Origin: Zeugodacus cucurbitae | Taxonomy: Eukaryota; Arthropoda; Insecta; Diptera; Tephritidae | Assembly: GCF_028554725.1 (NCBI RefSeq) | Contig: NC_071671.1 | Span: forward strand, 46,824,501-46,888,500 | DNA: 64,000 nucleotides | Direction of reading: 5' to 3' | Made by a program: the position numbers and the translations under genes | Shown here: piece by piece, positions 34,080-44,527 of the stretch | How positions within the stretch are numbered: the stretch's first letter is position 1 | How the letters are laid out: each line of letters begins with the position of its first letter | Notes under the pieces: model-generated | Seen by the model: the letters and a program-made list of their open reading frames with translations, nothing else | The model's database searches: none | What the model was told of the DNA's origin: nothing

Positions 34080-36740
34080 TTAGTACGCAGGCATATCCCT
34101 TCTTTTTAGGCGTGTTTGATCGCAGGAATGTACTAAAGCATTAGCCAATGGGTTTGGGTGATCTCGGAGTTTAGATATATATTTCAATCTGCTGTCCTCT
34201 ACTTCTTTCTTTACCATAGGGATACCAAGATCTTTATGGATATTTTCATTGCGCATGTACCATGGTGAGCACGTGATTGATCTAAGCATTTTCGATTGGA
34301 ACCTTTGTATTATATCAATATTAGTTGCACAGGTCGTACCCCACAGTTGAATGCCATACATCCAAATCGGCTTTATAACCGCATTGTATAAAAGCACTTT
34401 GTTGTCTAAGCTAAGTTTAGAGTTTTTATTTAAAAGCCAATTTAAATTTGCAGCTCTTATCTTCATGCACGTTATTTTACTAGATATATGTTTTCTCCAC
34501 GTAAGCCTTCTATCTAGGTGAATACCAAGATAGGTAACTTCATTCGCTTGGGGCACCAAAATATTGTTCATTTTTACTGCCGGACACATTTTTGGTCTTA
34601 GAGAAAATGTAACGTGCTTGCACTTTTGTTCATTCACATTTATACGCCAGTTTGCTAGCCATTCTTCGACAGAACTTAAGTGGTTCGCCAATATTCTTGA
34701 TGCTATAAGGGGGCATTTGTTACGACTCACTAAAGCTGTGTCATCCGCAAAAGTTGATGTCAAAACATTATTAGCAGTTGGAAGATCAGCTGTATATATG
34801 ATGTAAAGAGTTGGGCCTAAAACACTGCCCTGTGGTACTCCAGCCCTTATTGAACGTTCTTCAGATATAAAATCACCTACTTTTACAGCAAATTTTCTAT
34901 TTTTTAAATAGGACTCCAAGGTTTTATGCAATTGGAAAGGTAAACTTTTTTTAATCTTATACAAAAGTCCTTCATGCCACACTTTATCAAACGCCTGAGC
35001 CACATCTAGAAATATAGCAGAACAGTACTCTCTATGTTCGAATGCCTTCCTAATTTCGTTAGTTATTCTATTTACTTGCTCTACAGTGCCATGTTGTGCA
35101 CGAAAACCGAATTGGTGCGTTGGTATTACCCTATTTTCATGAAGGAAAGGAGACATCTTTGATAGTAACACTTTTTCAAATATTTTAGAAAGACAGGGTA
35201 GAAGACTGATTGGTCTGTATGAAGACGGCTGTGTCAGGTCTTTTCCCGGTTTATCTATCATGATTATCTGCGACTTTTTCCATGAAATATGATAGTATCC
35301 GAAACTAAAAATTGCATTAAAGAGCAAGGAGAGCACTGTTGAAGCAATATTTGGTAACTCAATTAGCATTTTTGGAGTAATATTATCGTGGCCTGACGAT
35401 TTTTTTGGATTAAGCTCTTTTATGATACTAACAATTTCAGTAGTTGAAGTCTTAATAGACCCAAGTGATTCGTTTGTGGTATTGTGGATGATTGGCAACT
35501 TAAAATTGTTCTTTGGGCAATTTGATTGAAATACCTTTTCTAGGTGATTTGCAAAACAATTTGCCTTATCTTCGTCACTTCGTGCCCAATTACCATTTGA
35601 CTGTCTTATAGGCATGTTGGAATCTACCGGTGGCTTAAAAGACTTTTGGGCTTTCCAAAGAGAGTTTTGCTTGGTAGAATTTGGACACAGTTTCTTTATA
35701 TAATTTTCAGTGCTGTATTCTTCCTCGCGTTTAAGCGCTTTTTTTAACTTACGTACAGCAGATTTCAGTTGAAGCTGAGTAGAAGGAGAGCGATGTATCT
35801 GCCATTCGCGTCTAGCTCGCCTTTTTTCGTTCACAAGCTTTTCTATTTCATTATTAGTCATGTTTCTAAAAACCTTAATTTTTCTTTTTGGTGTTGCCAA
35901 GACAGCTGCATTAGTTACTACATCATTAAATTCTTCTATACTGTTATCAATATCTCTTCCTGTATTTATTTTTAAATCTATGTTAATGTGGCTACTGATA
36001 TATTTTCTATATTTCAACCAGTTTGTTTTATGAGTTGTTAGAGAAACTTTCGGCTCAACTATCATGGGCTGTTCGCATAACTTTATTAGTACAGGAGAAT
36101 GATCAGAAGATAAGTCAGTACATGTATCTACTGTTATTAGCGATCTATCTATGTTTTTGACTACAGCAAAATCTATTAAGTCTGGTATTTTGTTTCTATC
36201 ACTGGGCCAGTATGTCGGCTTACCAGGAGATATTATGTCAAGGTTATTGTGCTTATTTATAATAGTGTAGTACAGCTGCCGTCCTTTCGGATTAATAAGA
36301 CGTGAGCCCCAGTACATGTGTTTTGCATTGTAATCTCCACCTGCTAGAAATCTTGGACCTAGCGTTCCAAAAAAGTCTTTAAATTCGCAATCTGTAATTT
36401 TAAAGCGAGGTGGACAATATATAGCAGTTAGATTAAGGTCAGCACCCCGATTTTTCAAAGATATTGTTGTAGCTTGTAACTGGGCTGTAGCATGCGGTTC
36501 TAAAGCGTGGTGGCTTAACCGATTTCTAACCAATACTGCTGTTCCACCGTGCGCCTTTCCATCTGGATGATTTGTAGCATGAAGTCTATATCCCGGTATA
36601 AAGAAATTGTTCTTATTTGTTAAATGAGTTTCTGATAGCAGCATAACATCTATGCTTTTTTCAGTCAGAAATTGTATTATCTCCAGTTTGTGTTGGTTTA
36701 TACCATTGGAATTCCATAAACAAATATTTAGTATACTCAT
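34080..36740 (-). CDS. Jockey-type ORF2: endonuclease and reverse transcriptase, 886 aa
   Basis: The protein nicks target DNA and reverse-transcribes the element RNA in place. Residues 1-220 form an APE-type endonuclease: WNSNG at 9-13, SETH at 36-39 (catalytic Glu 37), GGDYN at 134-138, and SSDHSP at 211-216 with the catalytic Asp-His pair. Residues about 430-720 are the reverse transcriptase: SYRPISLLPCLSKIFEK near 507-523, AIFLDVAQAFDKVWH with Asp 579, GVPQGSVLGP at 634-643, and FADD at 664-667. The C-terminal region contains YLGIHLDRRLTW and PIWMYGIQLWG, usual for Jockey. The length is close to that of Jockey-clade ORF2 proteins, and no stop or frameshift interrupts it. The start ATG overlaps the ORF1 stop (ATGA), the arrangement expected for coupled translation. 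There is no RNase H domain, as is usual for this clade. Expression here is doubtful because the 5' end is missing. Confidence 0.95.
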   Translation of the reverse strand: MSILNICLWNSNGINQHKLEIIQFLTEKSIDVMLLSETHLTNKNNFFIPGYRLHATNHPDGKAHGGTAVLVRNRLSHHALEPHATAQLQATTISLKNRGADLNLTAIYCPPRFKITDCEFKDFFGTLGPRFLAGGDYNAKHMYWGSRLINPKGRQLYYTIINKHNNLDIISPGKPTYWPSDRNKIPDLIDFAVVKNIDRSLITVDTCTDLSSDHSPVLIKLCEQPMIVEPKVSLTTHKTNWLKYRKYISSHINIDLKINTGRDIDNSIEEFNDVVTNAAVLATPKRKIKVFRNMTNNEIEKLVNEKRRARREWQIHRSPSTQLQLKSAVRKLKKALKREEEYSTENYIKKLCPNSTKQNSLWKAQKSFKPPVDSNMPIRQSNGNWARSDEDKANCFANHLEKVFQSNCPKNNFKLPIIHNTTNESLGSIKTSTTEIVSIIKELNPKKSSGHDNITPKMLIELPNIASTVLSLLFNAIFSFGYYHISWKKSQIIMIDKPGKDLTQPSSYRPISLLPCLSKIFEKVLLSKMSPFLHENRVIPTHQFGFRAQHGTVEQVNRITNEIRKAFEHREYCSAIFLDVAQAFDKVWHEGLLYKIKKSLPFQLHKTLESYLKNRKFAVKVGDFISEERSIRAGVPQGSVLGPTLYIIYTADLPTANNVLTSTFADDTALVSRNKCPLIASRILANHLSSVEEWLANWRINVNEQKCKHVTFSLRPKMCPAVKMNNILVPQANEVTYLGIHLDRRLTWRKHISSKITCMKIRAANLNWLLNKNSKLSLDNKVLLYNAVIKPIWMYGIQLWGTTCATNIDIIQRFQSKMLRSITCSPWYMRNENIHKDLGIPMVKKEVEDSRLKYISKLRDHPNPLANALVHSCDQTRLKRRDMPAY

Positions 36741-36928
36741 TTTTTAGATAATAAGGTCTGTAGCATTTGATTTTGTGATTTGATTAAATCTTGGATCATG
36801 TTTTGCATGCTAGACATAAATTGTGTCATACATTGAGTAAGGTTTAGGATCATATTTTCAATACCTCCATTAAACAATGGAACATCAGATCTCCTTACTG
36901 AAGGCGACTTACTCAGAGTTTTTATTTC
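36737..36928 (-). pseudogene. Jockey ORF1 (gag-like) C-terminal remnant
   Basis: An open frame of 63 codons ends in TGA at 36737-36739, overlapping the ORF2 ATG. It reads KTLSKSPSVRRSDVPLFNG, then a methionine/glutamine-rich, probably helical tail containing NMILNLTQCMTQFMSSMQNM (shortened), ending QTLLSKK. A hydrophilic region before a short amphipathic C-terminal helix is plausible for the end of a Jockey-type nucleic-acid-binding ORF1 protein. The zinc knuckles lie upstream and are missing because the element is truncated. The first in-frame stop upstream is at 36929-36931, inside the neighbouring TTAA. Confidence 0.75.
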
Positions 36929-37366
36929 TTAAAGGGTTTAGTGGGTTTCAGCGCTTGGCAAGGGTATGTTTACACATTTTATTTTTAATATATACAATGA
37001 TATAATCGATTTAAGCAATTTCACAATCAATGTTTTGTGAAATGATTATTTAAAAATTCTGAAAACTCAGCCATTGGTCTCCCATGACGTCTCCAAAAAA
37101 CGAGCTCTTGCCGTGGACAGGATAACTCATTGTTGGTTCATCTAAAATCAATAAACCATATTTCGATAGATTTAAAAAATTGAGTTTTGAGACAATGCGC
37201 TCAAAGTTTTACATTCAAACCATGTGGTCGGATGGGCGAAGCTGCCAAAGGGTCTATCTCTTAGAATTTTACCAAAATCGATTTGATGTTTTTGGATAAT
37301 ATTTTAAACATATTGTACTATATATTTAATAATACAAAAAAATATGAAACCTATCTAACCCCTTAA
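36929..37366. mobile_element. Nonautonomous TTAA-bounded element (MITE-like), copy 2
   Basis: TTAAAGGGTTTAGTGGG at the left is mirrored by ATCTAACCCCTTAA at the right, with TTAA at both edges (36929-36932, 37363-37366). The interior has GCGCTCAAAGTTTTA and CCAAAGGGTCTATCTC, similar in order to blocks in the element at 32172-32787, so the two appear to be members of one diverged family or shared-core relatives. It is about 438 bp long with no coding capacity. Confidence 0.5.
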
Positions 37367-37557
37367 CACCTAGAAAGGACATTTTATTATATATCGGATA
37401 AATGAAATAAAATGATTTTTTAATTTTGTGTTACAATTAGTGAAAGAATACCAAAATTATTCAAAAATCCGTCCAAAAATGGGCAAGAAAAATATTACTG
37501 TATCTTTTGTAATTTAAAAATTTGCGAAAGGTGTTGGAATCGCTTACCGGTCCTTAT

Positions 37558-37878
37558 TTATTTATTGGAATGACATTTTGAACCAAAAATTCTCTTCTTC
37601 ACAAAACTTCCAAGGTTTTTGGTTTTAAATTTTTCCCATTGACTTGGTGTGTACTCCGAATCAATGCGGAGGGAAAGCTGGTGATCATCTGCCGCATAAC
37701 TGATTTTGTACAAAGCGGAAAATGCGTTTTAAAGATGTTCTGTGGCTATAGGAAGCGCTGGATCGCGTTGGAGTGATCGTTCGAAGTTTCGTAGTTGTTG
37801 ACTAATAAGCGCCCCTGTCCGCTCTATTTTTTTGGGGTCTACTAAACTTGTAGGTAATTTAGATCGACATAGACAAAT
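37558..37878 (-). pseudogene. Unrecognised broken reading frame, about 106 codons
   Basis: A minus-strand frame runs from after a stop at 37879-37881 to a stop at 37558-37560, interrupted by a single TAA at 37729-37731. The translated text is not low-complexity and looks protein-like: VDPKKIERTGALISQQLRNF, then ERSLQRDPALPIATEHL, stop, NAFSALYKISYAADDHQLSL, and RIDSEYTPSQWEKFKTKNLG. Upstream, in another frame, ENFVEKIRFQRFKWLENGY also looks protein-like, suggesting a frameshift. I do not recognise the family. It may be a decayed transposon protein or a retrocopy of a host gene. Confidence 0.35.
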
Positions 37879-37881
37879 TTA

Positions 37882-40239
37882 TAATTTTGACTACTCGAAT
37901 TTCTGTATCCATTTTCTAACCACTTGAAACGCTGGAACCTAATTTTTTCCACAAAATTTTCATTGAGTTTTAGTCCAAAAATCTCTATATGATTATACTA
38001 TAATATGCAGACACCACGTTATTCTAAGTGAAATGACAAGACACTTTATTCGACACAGCCAACAATTTGTTTGCGAAATTTTAAACCCCACTACATCGAC
38101 GGTGATCCCAAATTAAATTAATATAGTCGATATGCGATGTTCACATGTTTGGGAGAATAACCATTTAGTCAATCATTCTATTGAATCAATTGGCTTAATA
38201 ATTGATCAAACTCAGAGGCTTTTGTTCGTAATCTTTTTTTCAATGTAAAATGACAAAGTTTTCTCTAAGAATTCCACCAAAATAGTGTGAAGCCCCCTAC
38301 AAAGAGTTAAAAATAATTAATTCTCGTTCCCTGAACTCAGATGTCAGCTGCCAATTCACTAGAACTATTGAAGATCGAAGAGCGTGATTTGTATGAATTC
38401 GCCTACGTCATCGCAGTGATTGCTTGGTGTCATGTGGAAGTGTTGAGTAATCTGCATAAACGCGTGAGTCGAGTGTAACCGCATTGTGGGCCTAACTTAC
38501 ATGCTATACGAATAAGTATATGAGAGTGATCCTTAAAATATTATCCACTTTTTTTATAAGTCACTATCACTGTTAGAAGATTCCAAATTTTATTCGAGAC
38601 TTTGATGAATTAAAGTGGTCCATACGTGGTTTAAAATAAATGATAGAGTGCCCAACCATTAAAAACTCCTATATTAAGGATCCCAATATGAGTCTCAAGC
38701 GGAAGGTTTTTAAAAAGCTTTACGTAGAAATTATTACTGAGTAGGGTTGCCTTCTCTTCTCTTCTTCTTAAAAATTTTATAATTTAGTATTATAAATAGA
38801 CATTAAAAAATAGCCCTAGTGAATATCCATAAGTATGCATAGTATATATTTATAGTTTGCAACTAATAATTTGAAGCTCATTACGCTTCAAGGTTAGACA
38901 TTTATCAGAGATGCTGACAGCAGCAGCAACAAGAACAACTGCAAAACAAAAATAAATAAAAGAGAAGCTTGACAGCTCATAAAAATACCAAACAAAGGCA
39001 GCATACAGTAATTATACTCAAAAAGCGTTAACTCAAAAGCAGCAAGCAACAATATGTGCTAACAGTTGATGCAGCAACTTTTTGCTTAAATTATTTGTAC
39101 AAAATTTATTTCTATATTTATTTCTCCAAAGTTGCATCACTCACATTTTAATACCCACTATTTATCAATTGTTGCCTTTAAATTTATTTAACTTTCCATG
39201 CACGCACACACACACACTAATTCTAGACGAAAACTATACAAATTATAGTCTAATTATTAGATGGTTAAAATATGGCCGCTGCTAAAGCCAGTTTGCTGTT
39301 TAAAAGCTTGACGTCATGCCTGCTGTCTGCGCTATATATCAAAATGCATTAGACTTTAGAAAATAATATTCATAAAAAGCGGATTTTAAGCATTGAAATT
39401 AATTTCTGCCTTCGCTAGTGAGGAAGAGCGCTAAGTAAACTCGTCGCTTATAATCTTAGGTGAGACGGCGTAGCGCAGAACCGGTTCAACAGTAAAAATC
39501 TGAAAATTTTTTTGGTCGTATAATATATCTTGCTTAGAAACCAAGCTAAGCTGACACATCCAAACGCTTACAGTATGTCGTCTTAAAATAGGGATGAGTA
39601 AAAAATCGAAAAGTATTATTATACTCGAACCTAGTGAAATCTTCTGAAATTAAAATCACCTCTTTGATAATATTTTTGTTTTATTTAATGTTTCCAAGCT
39701 TAAATTTTGGTCCAATATATTTAAAAATATTTCAGGACTTAAACAGTAGACCTGTATTTATATACCACTGAGGACGAAAAGTAGAAAAGAACTCAAAAAC
39801 TTAAAGGAGATGATACTCCATGATGTAATAACCCCTTATAATTCTTCAGTATCTTTAGTACTCGTTCCAGCCGTACCTAATTCCCCAGAAAATTGTTTAA
39901 CGATCTTCGTGAAAATGTCTTAAGTTTAATTAACTTAACTCAATAATTCGGTTGACATTACAGCTATCTGGAGTTATCGAAACAGACCGAAAAACATTTA
40001 GAAAAATTCGAGGCTAAGTTTCTACTAAAGATCCCTTAGGCAGTTTTAATAAACATTTAAGAAATAATCAAAGAAAAACATTAATATGTATGTATAAAAG
40101 ACTAAAGAAGGCGGTTGCGATCATTTATCAAGAAGACTTTAATTATTAATATGTCCGCAGCTGTAAATACAGCCACAAAATGAATACCTGCATAAAAGCC
40201 TACCTAACAAGCTGTGGCGTCAGTTTTAGATTTGTTCTA
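37882..40239. other. Noncoding stretch with one small open frame
   Basis: No gene is supported. A 45-codon plus-strand frame begins at 38341 (see findings). ACACACAC repeats lie near 39206-39216. The block 38890-39060 is A-rich with CAGCAGCAGCAAC repeats. Confidence 0.45.
38341..38478 (+). other. Small open reading frame, 45 aa, coding status uncertain
   Basis: The frame begins MSAANSLELLKIEERDLYEF, continues through a hydrophobic stretch AYVIAVIAW, and ends LHKRVSRV and a TAA. Composition is protein-like rather than AT-driven, but there is no homology that I recognise, the start context is weak, and no neighbouring exon is visible. It could equally be a fragment of an old transposon. Confidence 0.15.
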
Positions 40240-40339
40240 AAGGGTGATTTTTTAAGAGCTTGATAACTTTTTTTAAAAACATAAAATTTGCAAAATCTCA
40301 TCGGTTCTTTATTTGAAACGTTAGATTGGTTCATGACAT

Positions 40340-41005
40340 TTACTTTTTGAAGATAATTTCATTTAAATGTTGACCGCGGCTGCGTCTTAGGTGGTCCATT
40401 CGGAAAGTCCAATTTTGGGCAACTTTTTCGAGCATTTCGGCCGGAATAGCCCGAATTTCTTCGGAAATGTTGTCTTCCAAAGCTGGAATAGTTGCTGGCT
40501 TATTTCTGTAGACTTTAGACTTGACGTAGCCCCACAAAAAATAGTCTAAAGGCGTTAAATCGCATGATCTTGGTGGCCAACTTACGGGTCCATTTCTTGA
40601 GATGAATTGTTCTCCGAAGTTTTCCCTCAAAATGGCCATAGAATCGCGAGCTGTGTGGCATGTAGCGCCATCTTGTTGAAACCACATGTCAACCAAGTTC
40701 AGTTCTTCCATTTTTGGCAACAAAAAGTTTGTTAGCATCGAACGATAGCGATCGCCATTCACCGTAACGTTGCGTCCAACAGCATCTTTGAAAAAATACG
40801 GTCCAATGATTCCACCAGCGTACAAACCACACCAAACAGTGCATTTTTCGGGATGCATGGGCAGTTCTTGAACGGCTTCTGGTTGCTCTTCACCCCAAAT
40901 GCGGCAATTTTGCTTATTTACGTAGCCATTCAACCAGAAATGAGCCTCATCGCTGAACAAAATTTGTCGATAAAAAAGCGGATTTTCACATTTCGAACCG
41001 AACAC
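40340..41005 (-). pseudogene. DD41D transposase, catalytic domain only (221 aa open frame)
   Basis: The open frame encodes the whole catalytic core: FSDEAHFWLNGYVNKQN with the first Asp (residue 19), then VWCGLYAGGIIGPYFF, then WFQQDGATCHTA with the second Asp (residue 112), then WPPRSCDLTPLDYFLWG with the third Asp (residue 154). The second and third acids are separated by exactly 41 residues. It ends SRGQHLNEIIF, the normal C-terminus of these transposases. The helix-turn-helix DNA-binding region is missing. The native N-terminus survives as a separate frame just upstream (ATG at 41062-41064). The nominal start of this frame is a GTG and is probably not used. The core looks intact but has no DNA-binding domain, so no activity is expected. 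Confidence 0.9.
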
Positions 41006-41064
41006 TGATTTTGGTAATAAAATTCAATGATTTGCAAGCGTTGCTCGTTAGTAAGTCTATTCAT
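40985..41064 (-). pseudogene. N-terminal remnant of the DD41D transposase
   Basis: From the ATG at 41064 the minus strand reads MNRLTNEQRLQIIEFYYQNQ and then CSVRNV, the usual beginning of this transposase family (first helix of the helix-turn-helix). It then runs out of frame into the catalytic part, two bases out of register. Roughly 100 codons expected between the two pieces are absent, so the deletion junction lies near 40985-41005. Confidence 0.8.
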
Positions 41065-41177
41065 GATGAAATGTCAAAGCATACTGAGCATCTTTCTCTT
41101 TGACACCATGTCTGAAATCCCACGTGATCTGTCAAATACTAATGCATGAAAATCCTAACCTCAAAAAAATCACCCGT

Positions 41178-44100
41178 TATTTTCTAATGCCTACATCACC
41201 ATGACTGTTAACGGTTTTGAAGTCGCCTCTTTGTCGCTTTGCAGTTGAATTATTTTTCCAATTATGTTGCGTAGATACCTCACTTAATCTTCTATATAAA
41301 TCAACTGACCAAACCATTCAACAAAGTAATCAATTTTACTAGTTTAAATAAAAGCCAAAGTTCCTAATTACATTTGTTCATTTTGAATCGAATCGAACAT
41401 TTATAATGTATAGGGGTACTCAATTAGGATAAGCTGGTGTTTTAACATTTTATACAGACGTAATCGATTGACAGATAAAGTCTTTTCACACGGTATCTGG
41501 ATCAATGTAACTGCTTCAGACCATATATTATATACGGACAAGAACGGCCTAATAGACAGCATTTAACCAAACTATTTGGAGAGGATCTTATGTCTTTGTA
41601 GCCAGAATTTCAAAATTACAAAGCTAAAACTTAAATTACAAAGTTTAGCGGCTGTGTTTGATAATAATAATAATAGATAATTATCTAACAAGCGTACAGC
41701 AATAAAGGTCAAAACATTAGCTTAAATATGGGCTCCGCAAGTTAACGTGCACACTGAATATCATTTTTTACTCGCACTCTTTTAGGAACAATTGTCTCGA
41801 ATAGTCAAAGCATTAACAGCAGGTTTCTCTATTTCAATCATAAATTACTCATTGAATTTCGGAGTAATTAGAATTCAACTGGAGGATGTCCAGAACTGAT
41901 ACCATAGCTTTTTAGCTCTCAAACACAATTATATTAACACCTAGAATGGAATTTAAATTATTAACAAGTTTGTAAAATAAAAATATCTCCAGCAGCAATT
42001 GAGGGTTGTGGTGAAATTAAAATCAAGCTAATCATGAACGTTCATTCACTTCATTTATTAGATTGTCGAGGCTTTACATGTATGAACCCTCGTGCATTTA
42101 TTGATATACCCTTTATTTTTGAATTCGTGGAGCCAATTATATTCCTACCCAGGCCAAAACTAAAAATAAATTAATAACCAGTATTTAATTGTTGTTCATT
42201 TTGTCTATTTATTTACATATACAACAAATGTTCATCGATTAATCAACTAACCTATAGCTTGATTTAAAAAAGGTAAAAGGTAAAGGTAATAAAAGCTATA
42301 AATTATTGATGCTATCTAACGTACCTAGAATAGGGCATATATTTTTGATATATACAAATGGAATAAAAAATCGAAATTTTGGGAACTTGGGGAAGCCGAA
42401 TTTTTGAGATAAAAGCGTTATTATGAAGAAAATCACAATATTTTAATTTAAGGATTTCAATATACAGCTATAGTGAAAAACTTGTTTATTTTAAGAGCAA
42501 AAAATGTGACTTCAAATTATGGAGATTAAGAGTTAACAGATTGACAGAGCAAGTTCTTTTTCATAAACATATATCTTTTAGATATTTCGCAAACACTTTT
42601 TTGGTTTTGATTTCGACTTCTTATTGAAAGTTTTCTTCTTACATTAACCGCAACGCACCGTTGATTTGTGTTCGACAAACTACCTTGATCTTAGCTAACA
42701 AATATTTTTACACTGAGAGTTTCCAGAAGCCTTTACATCTTTAACCTCCTATTTTATTAAAAATATATATCTCTACCAAACTTTTACCAAATGATTTGTT
42801 TTCAAGTCAGATACTTGTCTTACAAACATATACAATATACAAACCTTAACTGTATCTTTGTGCCTTTTCCAAAACCAATACTCAAAGAATAATTTTGCTA
42901 ATTTTATTTTTATTTTGAAGGATATTAAATAATACTTGGTGCAACTTAAGACAAAGAAAGGTGTTTAATCATAGAAGCAGTTTTATTTTAAGTATTTATA
43001 ATATAAAACGGCCAGATTAGAAGACAATTGTATCCAGATCTCTCTCAGGTGCACATAGTTGTTGTTCCATTCACGTAAAAAATAGTTAATGCAGATTTCG
43101 ACCATTGACTGTTATTGTTGTTGTTTTAACGGTTGTTCGCATCCTGTTTAGTAAAAAAATATATGATAATAACCATTATAAGAATATCTCCAGGTGCTAT
43201 TGGCTGACGATTAAATGATCTTGTTGCCGCTCTGTACTTTACTCCTAATCGCGGTCGAGTGCAAATGTAACGTCGAAAGTTTGCAGTTTTTGATTCTGAG
43301 AATGTGAAGCTCCCAGCACGGGATAGGTCTATAAAATTTGTATTTACATTACTTTAGATATTATACATTTTCTCCCAAGCTCTTCAGCAAACCCTTTAAT
43401 TTTAGGATTATAAATAGGTATGTTATCGAATATATAAAATTAATTATGTCTAAAATTATATAGTATATTGTTTACTCAGAGAATACCTTGCCGTCCACAT
43501 AAGGTTTGAAGAGTAGATACTTAAAACCAATTTTTTCATACAGCCGCATTCCAACTTCTTTACAAAGTTTCACACTAATGGTAAATAGACCTTTAATAAT
43601 TTAAAAACAAGTTATTATTCTGGTTATATTCTATATCGGATGTAAGCATTGAATAATACTGAAAAACCTACTGCTCCTTATGTTTAAGATATTTTTTTTC
43701 ATTTGACACTTTACAATTTATTTTAACTATTTTTTAACGCAATAACAATCAATCCCTCTATAGACCACCACAAAAACAAGTCTCTGATATATCGTATTCT
43801 ACAGTGAATATTCTTTGATCAACAAACATCAAATTTTAAAATGTTTAAACCTGTAACCACAAGATATTTTTCAAACATTCTTTCGAAACATTCCAAATTT
43901 TGTTTAAAATATTATGGTCTAGTGGTAGTCATAATTTTGTTTCTTAACACCCAAATATGTGAAATCGATCTCGTGGCTAATCAAAACTAGTTTCCACCAA
44001 CTAATTCTGTTTGAATACCTCATTCATTTAATTTACACACTGACAAAAGAAAAATCCGTATTCTCTGAATTTGAATTATAATTTACTGTAAATGTTAGCT

Positions 44101-44358
44101 GACTATCGTTGTAAAAAGGCTTGAGTGATGCTAGAATCTATTAGTATTGTTGTAAATGTTATTAACCGAGCATTACGGTTAATAACTAAAATGCGAAGAA
44201 TCGGATATTTACAGTTCTTGAAACAATATTTTTTATTCAAGAAATTATTTATATTTACAAACTTTTAATAAACGGCAAAATAATGATTGATTCTTATAAC
44301 TAGAAATATTTTGCCATAAAAAGAAGATATTAGAAAATTATATTACCGATACCAGATA
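41178..44358. other. Long AT-rich noncoding stretch
   Basis: No gene, RNA or transposon is recognised in this 3.2 kb. A TTGTTGTTGTTG run at 43111-43124 is the only obvious simple repeat. Confidence 0.5.
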
Positions 44359-44360
44359 TA

Positions 44361-44527
44361 CAGTTGAACTTCTCTAAGTAGAATCTCCATAATACACGAA
44401 AAAAAACTTGGAGTCAGAGAGTCTTCCGAGTTACGGAAGGTAATTTGTATGAAATTTTACTTCTATTGTCAATTCGAGTTATGGAGAAGTTCGAGTTATA
44501 GACGTTCGAGTTATGGAAGTTCAACTG
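44361..44527. mobile_element. Short pogo/Tigger-like inverted-repeat element (167 bp)
   Basis: It begins CAGTTGAACTTCTCTAAG and ends GTTATGGAAGTTCAACTG, with TA at both edges. The terminal CAGTTGAACTTC is perfectly inverted. Near the right end the unit TTCGAGTTAT recurs three times (about 44477-44516). The ends resemble those of the larger element at 49990-50473, so this is likely a deletion derivative or MITE of one pogo-like family. It is noncoding. Confidence 0.65.

Larger units (their letters stand above)
33939..36928 (-). mobile_element. 5'-truncated Jockey-clade non-LTR retrotransposon
   Basis: On the minus strand the element consists of the last 63 codons of ORF1, an intact ORF2 (34080-36740), a short 3' untranslated region with an AATAAA signal (complement of 33966-33971) and an A-tail (complement of the T run at 33939-33952). 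It is truncated at the 5' end, losing most of ORF1 and the internal promoter. That is typical of target-primed reverse transcription products, although the cut lies exactly at the edge of a TTAA-bounded element (36929). A matching target-site duplication was not found. The intact ORF2 suggests a fairly young insertion. Confidence 0.85.
40240..41177 (-). mobile_element. Internally deleted DD41D mariner-like transposon
   Basis: The ends are inverted repeats: AAGGGTGATTTTTTAAGAG at 40240-40258 and the complement of ACGGGTGATTTTTTTGAGG at 41159-41177. TA dinucleotides flank both edges (40238-40239, 41178-41179), the target duplication of the Tc1/mariner superfamily. The 938-bp length is shorter than that of a full element because part of the transposase gene has been removed. 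From memory, DD41D elements have been described in tephritid flies (the 'rosa' group), and membership of that group is my inference. The ends appear intact, so it could in principle be mobilised by a complete relative. Confidence 0.85.

Noticed and set aside
43080..43150. TTGTTGTTGTTG run as a retroelement LTR edge
   Set aside because: No matching second LTR, primer-binding site or polyprotein frame is present nearby.
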